A stretch of 64,000 bases of DNA from Pseudonocardia sp. HH130630-07 (lineage in GTDB: Bacteria > Actinomycetota > Actinomycetes > Mycobacteriales > Pseudonocardiaceae), in contig NZ_CP013854.1 of NCBI RefSeq assembly GCF_001698125.1, positions 2,976,001 through 3,040,000 on the forward strand, in the 5' to 3' direction. Each line of letters opens with the position of its first letter. The stretch's first letter is position 1. The translations under genes and the position numbers were made by a program. Shown here one piece after another: positions 57,768 to 64,000 of this stretch. Below the pieces are notes generated by a model. That model saw nothing but the letters and a program-made list of their open reading frames with translations. It did no database searches and was not told the DNA's origin.

Positions 57768-58088
57768 ATGGGTGTCGTGCCCAAGAAGATCGACCCAGCG
57801 GTTCGGAGCCAGGCTGTGCGTCTGGTGACCGAGCATCGTTCGGCGTACTCGACCGAGCGTGCCGTGCATGTCCAGGTCGCTGAGTCACTCGGGGTGTCGC
57901 GTGAGTCCGTGCGTCGCTGGGTGTCCCAGCACGACGTCGACACCGGCGTCGTAGCGGGCGTGACCAGCGATGACCGCGAGGAGCTGCGGCGGTTGCGGGC
58001 GGAGAACAAGCGCCTGCGCGAGGTCAACGAGGTCCTCAAGTCGGCGACGATTTTCTTCGTGGGGGAGCTCGACCCCCGAAACCGCTGA
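57768..58088 (+). CDS. IS3-family transposase OrfA
   Basis: This 106-residue helix-turn-helix/leucine-zipper subunit has AVRLVTEHRSAYSTERAVHV, then LGVSRESVRRWVSQHDVDTG and a coiled coil ELRRLRAENKRLREVNEVL. It ends in the family's usual FFVGELDPRNR. OrfB lies in the -1 frame, so the fused transposase is probably made by ribosomal frameshifting near 58045-58065, where TTTTC and GGGGGAG could slip. Confidence 0.9.
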   Translation: MGVVPKKIDPAVRSQAVRLVTEHRSAYSTERAVHVQVAESLGVSRESVRRWVSQHDVDTGVVAGVTSDDREELRRLRAENKRLREVNEVLKSATIFFVGELDPRNR

Positions 58089-58108
58089 TCGTCGCGTTCG
58101 TCGATCAG

Positions 58109-59074
58109 ATGCGGGCTGCTGGTCATGCCGTCGAGTCGATCCTTGCTGCCCTCAACACCCTGGGGCTCACGATCGCGGCACGAACCTTGCGGGCCTGGTG
58201 CGCTCGGACCGGCACCAGGAACGGCGCCGCCGGCCGGGTCGCGGCCCGGACCGTCACCGACGCCCTGGTCGAAGACGCCGTCCGTGCGGCGGCGTTCACC
58301 ACCAACCGCGCCGGCGAACCGGTGCTGGCCCCAGAGGGACTTTATGGGCGTCGCAAGATGCTGGCCCTGATCCGTCGAACGGTGCTGCCCGAGGCTGGGT
58401 TCGGAGCGGTCGACCGGGCGATGCGCTCGGTGGGGCTGGCCGGAGTGGTCCGCGGGAAACGGCCGCGCACGACCATCCCGGACTCGACCGCCCAGCGGGC
58501 CGCTGATCTGCTCGACCGCAACTTCACCGCCTCAGCACCCGACAGCAAGTGGGTCACCGACTTCACCTACGTGCGCACGTATCAGTCGTTCACCTACGTG
58601 GCGTTCATCGTGGACTGCTTCTCGCAGAAGATCGTGGGCTGGCACGCCGCGCTCACTCGTGACGTCGAGCTGGTGGACGTGCCGTTACGGATGGCGCTGT
58701 GGCGACGTGCCCACGAGGGCAAAGCCGTGGCCCGGGACCAGCTGATCTGCCATTCCGATGCCGGGTCGCAATATACGAGTCTGCGGTTCACCGAGCACCT
58801 GCACCTCGAGGGCATACGGCCCTCGGTCGGCAGCGTCGGCGACGCCTACGACAACGCCCTGATGGAGACCATCAACGGCCTCTACAAGGCCGAATGCATC
58901 CGCACCCGAGTCTTCCACGACGGCCCCTACCGCACGATCGCCGACGTCGAGTACGCCACCGCCAGCTGGGTCGAGTGGTACAACAACCGCCGACTGCACT
59001 CAAGTCTGGGCATGATCAGCCCCACCGAGTTCGAGGCAGCCCACTACGCTGACACAGAACCATCGGCCAGATGA
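58109..59074 (+). CDS. IS3-family transposase OrfB (catalytic)
   Basis: This is a 321-residue RNase H-fold DDE integrase domain. Catalytic residues are in WVTDFTYVRTYQSFTYVAF (Asp), HSDAGSQYTS (Asp) and ALMETINGLYKAE (Glu). It probably starts as an OrfAB fusion; the ATG at 58109 is only the first in-frame start codon. It appears intact, although the element is interrupted at its left end. Confidence 0.9.
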   Translation: MRAAGHAVESILAALNTLGLTIAARTLRAWCARTGTRNGAAGRVAARTVTDALVEDAVRAAAFTTNRAGEPVLAPEGLYGRRKMLALIRRTVLPEAGFGAVDRAMRSVGLAGVVRGKRPRTTIPDSTAQRAADLLDRNFTASAPDSKWVTDFTYVRTYQSFTYVAFIVDCFSQKIVGWHAALTRDVELVDVPLRMALWRRAHEGKAVARDQLICHSDAGSQYTSLRFTEHLHLEGIRPSVGSVGDAYDNALMETINGLYKAECIRTRVFHDGPYRTIADVEYATASWVEWYNNRRLHSSLGMISPTEFEAAHYADTEPSAR

Positions 59075-59103
59075 TCACTGAGGTGTTCTCAGTAGCGTGG
59101 TGA

Positions 59104-59934
59104 TCATGTTGTGCGGTCGTATTCGGTGTGGAGTAACACGAGCGCGGCGGCGGTGATCGCGCCGGTGCGCCAGGGACAGAGGGTGACTCGCTGTAGCGTT
59201 GCGAAGGTGGTCTTGAGCAGGGCGTTTGCTCGTTCGGCGAGTGCTCGGGTGGCTGAGTGCAGGCTGTTGACGGTGCGCTGATCGACTGTTCGGCCGCCGG
59301 CGGGGATGGGTTTGATCGGCACGGTGAGTCGGTGGGCCTCACCTTCGTAGCCGAGATCGCCCAGCGCGGCGTGGTCATCATCGATCCAGTGATCGAGGTC
59401 TTCGAGCAGACCGGGGTGGGCTCGGGCACAGGTCACGTCGTGTTCGCGCCCGGGTCTTCCCGGGGATGTCCATAGCGGCCATCCATCCGGGGCGGACACG
59501 ACCTGGACGTTCCCGCCGTGGCGGTGGTGTTTACCCGACCACCACAGGTCGACCCCCGCGGTGGGGCCGAGCGCGCGGCAGCGGTCGGTGGCGATCAGGG
59601 TGCCGTCCAGGTGAACGTGGGTGTGTCCGGCGAGGCGGGCGGCGAGCAGGGCACCGTGCAGCCCGGGTGCGGCGCTGGCGAGGACGTCGATGCCTTCGTG
59701 CAGGTAGCGATAGGTGGTCGCGGTACTGATCGCGTTGTCGCGGGCCAGGTGCCGGACCCGGGTGGCGTCGCAGAACCAGCGGATCACCAGCACTGCCTGG
59801 GCGAACGGGGTCAACGCCCGCCGCCGGGGGCGGGTACCGCGGCGACAGCGTTGAGCGGCCAGAAGCCGAGCCAGGTAGGCCACGGTGTGCTCCCCGATCG
59901 GGAGGACAGCGGTGTAGGTGACAGGATCGGACAT
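59104..59934 (-). CDS. IS5-family (HARBI1-like) transposase
   Basis: This 276-residue protein has an N-terminal helix-turn-helix (LARDNAISTATTYRYLHEG) and a DDE_Tnp_4-type catalytic core: Asp in VHLDGTLIATDR, Asp in AALGDLGYEGE, Glu in LAERANALLK. ATG 59934, with GAGG upstream, is preferred over the more distal in-frame start at 59997. The gene is intact, but its upstream region is interrupted by the IS1380 element, which may alter its expression. Confidence 0.88.
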   Translation of the reverse strand: MSDPVTYTAVLPIGEHTVAYLARLLAAQRCRRGTRPRRRALTPFAQAVLVIRWFCDATRVRHLARDNAISTATTYRYLHEGIDVLASAAPGLHGALLAARLAGHTHVHLDGTLIATDRCRALGPTAGVDLWWSGKHHRHGGNVQVVSAPDGWPLWTSPGRPGREHDVTCARAHPGLLEDLDHWIDDDHAALGDLGYEGEAHRLTVPIKPIPAGGRTVDQRTVNSLHSATRALAERANALLKTTFATLQRVTLCPWRTGAITAAALVLLHTEYDRTT

Positions 59935-60000
59935 GCGGGGCCTCGGAGAGTTCGTTGATCTTGGTCGACCAACTGCTCTACCGGGGCCCTGCCCCATGTC

Positions 60001-61703
60001 CTAGCCCTGGTGATTCACGGAGCTGCGGATTGACCGCGTGATCGGCTGGCGGCGGATCCGGTCCGGTTCGTTCGATGGGTGGGCATGGCGAAGGGGCCGG
60101 CCTGCGCGTTCTGCCGGGAGCTCCCGCCGCTCGTCGTGTCGGGCTTCGGAGATCAACCAGCAGGAACAGGCAACGCGCACAGCCGCGCGAACGCGCGGGC
60201 GAGATCGACCGCCCAGGGCCAGGACCGTTGGATGCGGACCCAGACTCGGCGTTGCCCGCGGGTGATCCGCGCGGCGGTGTGCAACAACCGGTAGCGCAAC
60301 GCCTTCGGCTCGACCTTCGCCAGGTCGCCGTCGAGAAGCAGGCGCTGGGTCCAGGTGATCAGGTCGACCGCGAGCATGACCACGGTCAACCACGCCGCGT
60401 TGACGGCGAAGGACCGGGACGGGAAGTGGTTGAGGCCGGTGTCCTTGCCGCAGCGGATCCGGTCCTCGACCCGGGCGTGGGCGCGGTGGCGGGCGTCGAG
60501 GAAGGCGAGCTGCCCGACGCGGGTGTCGGTGGCGAACGCGGTGTAGCGCCAGCCGTCACGCTCCTCGAACGCATCGAGCTGCGCGCCGGGATGCGGCCGT
60601 TCACGACGGACGACAACGCGGGTCCCGGCCGGGTAGTCGACCAACGCGGAGGCGGGGAGCAAGCCGGTGATCTCGGCCAGCCCGGCGCCGTCACGGTGCC
60701 CGCCGTCAGCGTCGACCGCCTCGGCCCACACCGTCTTCGGGACCAGGCTGATCACGGTGCGTTCGCGGTCGGTGACGGCCCAGCCGACGGAGAACTCACA
60801 GCTCACCGCTGTGTCTTGTTGCGCTCGGATGTGGGCGAGGAAGGCTTTCGTGGCGCCCGCGGTGTCGGTGCGGACCAGGATCGGGTGCCCGTGACGGAAC
60901 GCGTCAGGGATCTGGGCGAGCGCGTCGTCGAGCACGCTGATGTGATCCGCGGCGGTGTTCGCACCGGCGTTCCCGCGGCGCAAGCGGGCGGCGAGGAACT
61001 CGCCGGTGTTGTCGCAGAACGCCAGCATCGGGTGATACCCGAACGTCTTCTTGAACGTGGGCGTGGCCTGTTCCTTCTCGCTGTGGGCGATGACGATCGT
61101 GGCGTCGAGATCGATCACCAGCACGTCCCGGCCGTGCCGGCGCAGGTCGCGGCCGGCGACCCGAGCCGCGGGAAACGCGCGACCATCGACGTCGGCGTGC
61201 TGGGCCCAGACCACCTCCCGGGCCCGCGCCCGCCCCGCCGCGATCGAGGACAACCGGCGCTCGTCGAGCTTGTCGAGCAGTCGCCAGCAGGTCGAGTCCG
61301 ATGCCACCGACCCGAACACCGCGCCCTGATCGGCCAGGACCGCGATCTCGCAGATCCTCGTGGCCCCGTCGGCGACCGCGACGGCCAGATCGACCAGCAC
61401 CCGCCCCGGATCATGACGCGCCCGAGCTCGTCGCAGCGGTGCGAGCGCGGTCGAGAGTTCACTGGCCAACGTGGTCCGGTCGGCGACATCGGCCAGCAGA
61501 CGCGACCCGACGTGCGACACCACCCCAGCGCCGTCGGCGGTCACGATGACCGGTGGGCGCGTGCTTGTAGTCTGCACTCGGAAAGTGCCTCCTCGACCAT
61601 GGCGGACAGGGCTTCGACACCCGCTGTCTTACCTGGTCACGAGGCACTTTCTTCAGTTGGGGTCGGAGATCACCGGCACAACCCGTGAAGAGTCCGGGCT
61701 AGA
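60001..61703 (-). mobile_element. IS1380-family insertion sequence
   Basis: Ends CTAGCCC-x-G-x4-TTCACGG (left 60001-60020) and its complement (right 61684-61703) form terminal inverted repeats. The 1703-base unit contains one transposase gene and is inserted into the IS5-like element. Confidence 0.75.
60153..61577 (-). CDS. IS1380-family transposase
   Basis: This is a 474-residue DDE transposase. Family sequences are the N-terminal PPVIVTADGAGVVSHVGSRL, then DSTCWRLLD, the catalytic Asp in VLVIDLDATIVIAHSEKE, Asp in ILVRTDTAGATKAF and Glu in RVEDRIRCGKDTGL, with C-terminal WPWAVDLARAFARL. Full length and uninterrupted. Confidence 0.93.
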   Translation of the reverse strand: MQTTSTRPPVIVTADGAGVVSHVGSRLLADVADRTTLASELSTALAPLRRARARHDPGRVLVDLAVAVADGATRICEIAVLADQGAVFGSVASDSTCWRLLDKLDERRLSSIAAGRARAREVVWAQHADVDGRAFPAARVAGRDLRRHGRDVLVIDLDATIVIAHSEKEQATPTFKKTFGYHPMLAFCDNTGEFLAARLRRGNAGANTAADHISVLDDALAQIPDAFRHGHPILVRTDTAGATKAFLAHIRAQQDTAVSCEFSVGWAVTDRERTVISLVPKTVWAEAVDADGGHRDGAGLAEITGLLPASALVDYPAGTRVVVRRERPHPGAQLDAFEERDGWRYTAFATDTRVGQLAFLDARHRAHARVEDRIRCGKDTGLNHFPSRSFAVNAAWLTVVMLAVDLITWTQRLLLDGDLAKVEPKALRYRLLHTAARITRGQRRVWVRIQRSWPWAVDLARAFARLCALPVPAG

Positions 61704-61855
61704 CATCTCCACTCCCTCGGCGTGTCGCAGCGGAACGACCACCACTACTGAGAACACCTCACTGTCACTTCTTCCATCGGGCAACGGTCCATCGTCGGCT
61801 CCTGCCGTTGATTTCCGGGATTTCCCGGGGCGAGCCCGCTCCCCTGCGTCTCTGA

Positions 61856-61937
61856 GTGCCATCCCGTCGACCTGTCGCCAGACCGACCGTGCGGGTGGCC
61901 GTGCGGTACGCCCCACGGGAGGTCGGCGGGATGGCAC
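61856..61937. repeat. 18-base inverted repeat with 46-base loop
   Basis: Arms 61856-61873 and 61920-61937 are complementary with one mismatch. Could be an end of a degenerate mobile element or a terminator protecting the downstream operon from IS-driven transcription. Confidence 0.6.
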
Positions 61938-62046
61938 GACGCCACCATCCCGGAGACCTGCCTGCCCGGCGAGGGCCCTTTTTGCCCAGCGACCGTAGAT
62001 CGCGGACTGCGTGCTGTCGCCCGCCAGCGACTAGCGCCGATCCCAC

Positions 62047-62080
62047 ATGTTGTGCTTACATGGCTGTTGTTCCACAACAT
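62047..62080 (+). promoter_or_regulatory. Palindrome upstream of the Pycsar operon
   Basis: ATGTTGTG (62047-62054) and CACAACAT (62073-62080) are exact complements 18 bases apart, 36 bases before the cyclase start. AT-rich context and position suggest an operator or promoter-overlapping regulator site. Confidence 0.45.
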
Positions 62081-62115
62081 ATGACTTTTGAGCTCTCTGT
62101 TGGAACGGAGATTGC

Positions 62116-62829
62116 GTGAGCCTGGCCGACGAGATCACGACGGCGGTCACTGGCGTCGTCACCAGTGACTGGAACATTCGTAAAGGTGTAGTAGTCCCAA
62201 GAACAGAGGACATTGCGCTAAAAAATGGCGCTGTCGAGCTTGACGCGGTCTATTTGTACTCTGACATGGCAGACTCCACAGGGCTTGCGCGTGACTTTGC
62301 CCCGACCACAGCGGCAAAAGTTATCAGGTCCTATCTCGACGCCACTTGTCGTGTAATCAATGCCCGCAACGGAAAGATTCGAAGCTTCGACGGAGATCGA
62401 GTCATGGCGATTTTCGTGGGCGAGTCCAAGAACTCGGATTCGGCAAAGTGCGCTCTACAAATCAACTATACCGTGAAGCATATCGTCAAACCGATAGTCG
62501 AGAGGAATCTGTCGAGCTTGACCTCGAAGGGCTACAAGCTCAAGCATTGTGTTGGCGTCGCCTCTGGCAAATCGCTTATTGTACGAGGTGGCGTCCGCGG
62601 GAACAATGATCTGGTTTCGGTCGGGCGGCCACCAAACATCGCCGCCAAGCTGAGCGACATACGCAACGATCCGTACTTCACATATATCACGAAGGACGTC
62701 TTTGATCGACTAAACAAGGAATCAAAGTACGGTAAAGATGATCGTCTAATGTGGGAAGGCCCATACCTTCGAGACGTTGGCGGCGAGAATCTCCACGTGT
62801 ACAAGTCTAGCTGGTACTGGAAGCCATGA
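62116..62829 (+). CDS. pycC: Pycsar pyrimidine cyclase-like class III nucleotide cyclase
   Basis: This is a 237-residue single-domain class III cyclase, the sensor enzyme of a Pycsar anti-phage system. In the known systems infection triggers synthesis of cCMP or cUMP, which activates the partner effector. The first metal aspartate is D50 in YLYSDMADSTGLAR and the second D94 in FDGDRVMAIF; the transition-state Asn is N174 in VGRPPNIAAKL. The adenine-selecting Lys before the GD motif is absent (Ser/Phe), and the Arg four residues after N174 is Lys. GTG 62116 has GGAG five bases upstream. It overlaps the effector gene by ATGA. Base composition is visibly lower in GC than the core. Pyrimidine product is inferred from the operon partner. 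Confidence 0.82.
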   Translation: MSLADEITTAVTGVVTSDWNIRKGVVVPRTEDIALKNGAVELDAVYLYSDMADSTGLARDFAPTTAAKVIRSYLDATCRVINARNGKIRSFDGDRVMAIFVGESKNSDSAKCALQINYTVKHIVKPIVERNLSSLTSKGYKLKHCVGVASGKSLIVRGGVRGNNDLVSVGRPPNIAAKLSDIRNDPYFTYITKDVFDRLNKESKYGKDDRLMWEGPYLRDVGGENLHVYKSSWYWKP

Positions 62830-63326
62830 GCGATAGCGGTATAGAGAACGCGTGGAAGATTCATGCAGCTATATCGGACTGGACTGGCAAGGTCGACACC
62901 AAAGCATCATTCGCGTTGACCCTTGAAGCGGCTGGCCTGTCGGCGATCGTACTGCTTACACGACCTCAGCAGCCCCTTAGTCAGATCTCTTCGCAGCTCG
63001 GGCTAGCTACTTTCTGGCTCGGCTGCATCCTATTGTTTTCTGCGGCACTTGCTGCTATTGCTGTAGTAATGCCCAGAATTCGGTCGGACCGTACTGCCCA
63101 AGAGTGGCCTGACAACTATATCTATTTTGGACACCTCCGGCACTGGAGCTCCGATGCCTTGGCGGATCGACTCCAATCTTCGAAGGACGATATTCTTCCT
63201 ATTCTGAGTAGGCAACTTGTCAATATGAGCAAAATCGCTTGGAGGAAACATCGAATTGTTCAAGTTTCGCTTGCTCTGGCCATGCTAGGCGGATTCTTGG
63301 TAACCACTGGCGGTCTAGTTGGATAA
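62826..63326 (+). CDS. pycTM: Pycsar transmembrane effector (PycTM-like)
   Basis: This is a 166-residue membrane protein of the DUF5706/PycTM type. The N-terminal helix ends with the family motif WTGKVDTKASFALTLEAAG. Membrane segments lie at about residues 27-45, 58-82 and 145-164. Between the second and third come RIRS and NYIYFGHLRHWS, typical of the family. In known Pycsar systems such effectors respond to the cyclic pyrimidine nucleotide and damage the inner membrane, killing the infected cell. The 4-base overlap with the cyclase gene supports strict co-expression. Confidence 0.8.
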   Translation: MSDSGIENAWKIHAAISDWTGKVDTKASFALTLEAAGLSAIVLLTRPQQPLSQISSQLGLATFWLGCILLFSAALAAIAVVMPRIRSDRTAQEWPDNYIYFGHLRHWSSDALADRLQSSKDDILPILSRQLVNMSKIAWRKHRIVQVSLALAMLGGFLVTTGGLVG

Positions 63327-63441
63327 ACAGCACACAGGTGGACTAAAAAGCATTTTGCACAGCCTCGGCGAGCGGCCAGCTACGACCACGACCTTACGGA
63401 GCCGGTGAACTACACCGCCGACATGACAGTAGAGTTGAACT

Positions 63442-64000
63442 ATGCGCCCATCTGACCAGACAGATTTGCGAGCGACCCGTCGCCTGTCTACTGACTTTTC
63501 GGGTTATCTCAGGCCAGAAGAGCTGAATTATCGAAAGCTCGACGCGGCCGCTACTGTTGTCCTCGATGCTAATGTACTGCTTGACCTTTACGAACTCGGT
63601 AGAGCTCCACGCAACGAGGTAATGGAAGCTCTTCGTGGTTTAGGAGCGCGTCTATGGGTCCCTTACCAAGCAGCTCTTGAGTTCAGCCGCAACCGAACTA
63701 CTACAGTGCGAAATAGGCAGGGGAAGTATAAGGCGATTGCGTTATCCTTGCGAAATGCCCCAGAAGCCGCCGCGCGAGAGCTCTATAAGCCAGTCGAGAG
63801 GCTCATAGAACTTCGCGCGAAGGCGCGCACTACGCACGATTGGCTCCCACAAGCGCACTCGTTAACGAAGGACGACCTAACTAAGATGCTTGCAGGGACG
63901 ATTAATGCCGCGCTCGAAGAGATCGATCGCCTCCAAAAAGAGCAGGATGTCACAACGGAGGCAGTTCATACTGATGACCATCTATTCTTGGAGGTAGACG
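63442..64000 (+). CDS. PIN-like domain protein, N-terminal part (runs off the window)
   Basis: An open frame of 186 codons from ATG 63442 to the window end. After about 35 residues comes VVLDANVLLDLYE, a typical PIN nuclease first strand with its metal-binding Asp (D42), then LWVPYQAALEFSRNRT (conserved Glu). A long helical, possibly coiled-coil region (REL ... ERLIELRAKAR, EEIDRLQKEQD) follows. This order matches the 'PIN-like/PIN_8' proteins. The family is often found in defence regions. It starts 115 bases after the effector gene on the same strand and shares its AT-rich composition, so it belongs to the same island; whether it is part of the Pycsar system is unknown. Confidence 0.75.
   Translation, partial: MRPSDQTDLRATRRLSTDFSGYLRPEELNYRKLDAAATVVLDANVLLDLYELGRAPRNEVMEALRGLGARLWVPYQAALEFSRNRTTTVRNRQGKYKAIALSLRNAPEAAARELYKPVERLIELRAKARTTHDWLPQAHSLTKDDLTKMLAGTINAALEEIDRLQKEQDVTTEAVHTDDHLFLEVD

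Larger units (their letters stand above)
56826..59091 (+). mobile_element. IS3-family element, interrupted at its left end by an IS5 element
   Basis: Contains orfA and orfB of an IS3 transposase. Candidate ends TGAGCAGG...CTGAGAGG (left, split by the IS5 insertion) and TGAGAACACCTCAGTGATC (right, complement) align imperfectly. Without the IS5 element it would be about 1.34 kb, normal for the family. The right boundary overlaps the inverted repeat of the next element and is uncertain. Confidence 0.55.
59079..61761 (-). mobile_element. IS5-like element carrying a nested IS1380 element
   Basis: A 17-base perfect inverted repeat (59079-59095 and 61745-61761), extended imperfectly by about eight more bases on each inner side, bounds this unit. 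It contains one transposase gene and, between its promoter side and its right end, a complete IS1380-type element. No matching target duplication is visible. Confidence 0.6.
61766..62115. other. Non-coding junction between the IS cluster and the Pycsar operon
   Basis: About 350 bases. The left two-thirds are still GC-rich and hold a large inverted repeat (61856-61937). From about 62040 the sequence becomes AT-richer and holds the Pycsar promoter region with a second palindrome. No gene seen. Confidence 0.6.

Noticed and set aside
56490..64000. An integrase-bearing integrative element
   Set aside because: No tyrosine or serine integrase, relaxase or replication gene is visible; only transposases occur. 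Such genes could lie beyond the window.

Overview
The window is a very GC-rich actinobacterial chromosome segment. A BldC-type regulator, a mycobacteria-like menD / small membrane protein / mgtA / menG gene order and the codon use suggest a Pseudonocardiaceae-like actinomycete (inference; no rRNA is present to prove it). About the first 56.5 kb is core chromosome. The last 7 kb is an insertion-sequence pile-up followed by visibly AT-richer accessory DNA.

Region 1 (1-30 kb) is dominated by respiration-related genes mixed with housekeeping genes. It opens with the end of resB and an intact ccsB/resC (cytochrome c maturation), then a long ParA/MinD-like ATPase, a small membrane protein, bldC and a DUF4229 protein. 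A 900-base gene-free block full of palindromes and a 20-base tandem repeat follows. Menaquinone biosynthesis genes are spread over 5.7-27.7 kb: menA, menE, menB, menD, menF and menG. Between them lie a secreted beta-barrel-like protein, a small-molecule kinase, a hydroxyacid-oxoacid transhydrogenase-like enzyme, a patatin, an aldo/keto reductase, a cysteine-free HesB-like protein, an ABC-F protein, an ABC-2 exporter, a PIG-L deacetylase, an inositol monophosphatase and the mannosyltransferase mgtA. A methyltransferase and an XRE-cupin regulator follow menG.

Region 2 (29.8-47.3 kb) is a complete fourteen-gene nuoABCDEFGHIJKLMN operon (proton-pumping NADH:menaquinone oxidoreductase). A polyprenyl diphosphate synthase gene, probably for the menaquinone side chain, closes it. 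The nuo leader carries a near-perfect Rex (NADH/NAD+ sensor) operator just downstream of a plausible -10 box, plus a second palindrome. The region therefore encodes quinone synthesis, the enzyme that reduces the quinone, and part of cytochrome c assembly.

Region 3 (47.2-56.5 kb) holds a RarD-type transporter, a sunset-domain membrane protein, korAB (2-oxoacid:ferredoxin oxidoreductase), an enoyl-CoA hydratase, htpX, a small membrane protein, a TetR regulator and a CPBP-family membrane protease broken by one frameshift.

Region 4 (56.5-64 kb) is the mobile/defence end. It starts with a scar containing the 3' part of a tRNA-like sequence. An IS3-family element follows, interrupted by an IS5-family element, and then a second IS5-like element interrupted by an IS1380-family element. 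Beyond about 62.0 kb base composition changes and a two-gene Pycsar-type anti-phage system appears: a class III nucleotide cyclase overlapping a three-helix membrane effector. The start of a PIN-like nuclease gene runs off the window. The Pycsar pair is the most exciting feature here. The class is already known; this instance, its PIN-like neighbour and its altered active-site residues merit follow-up.
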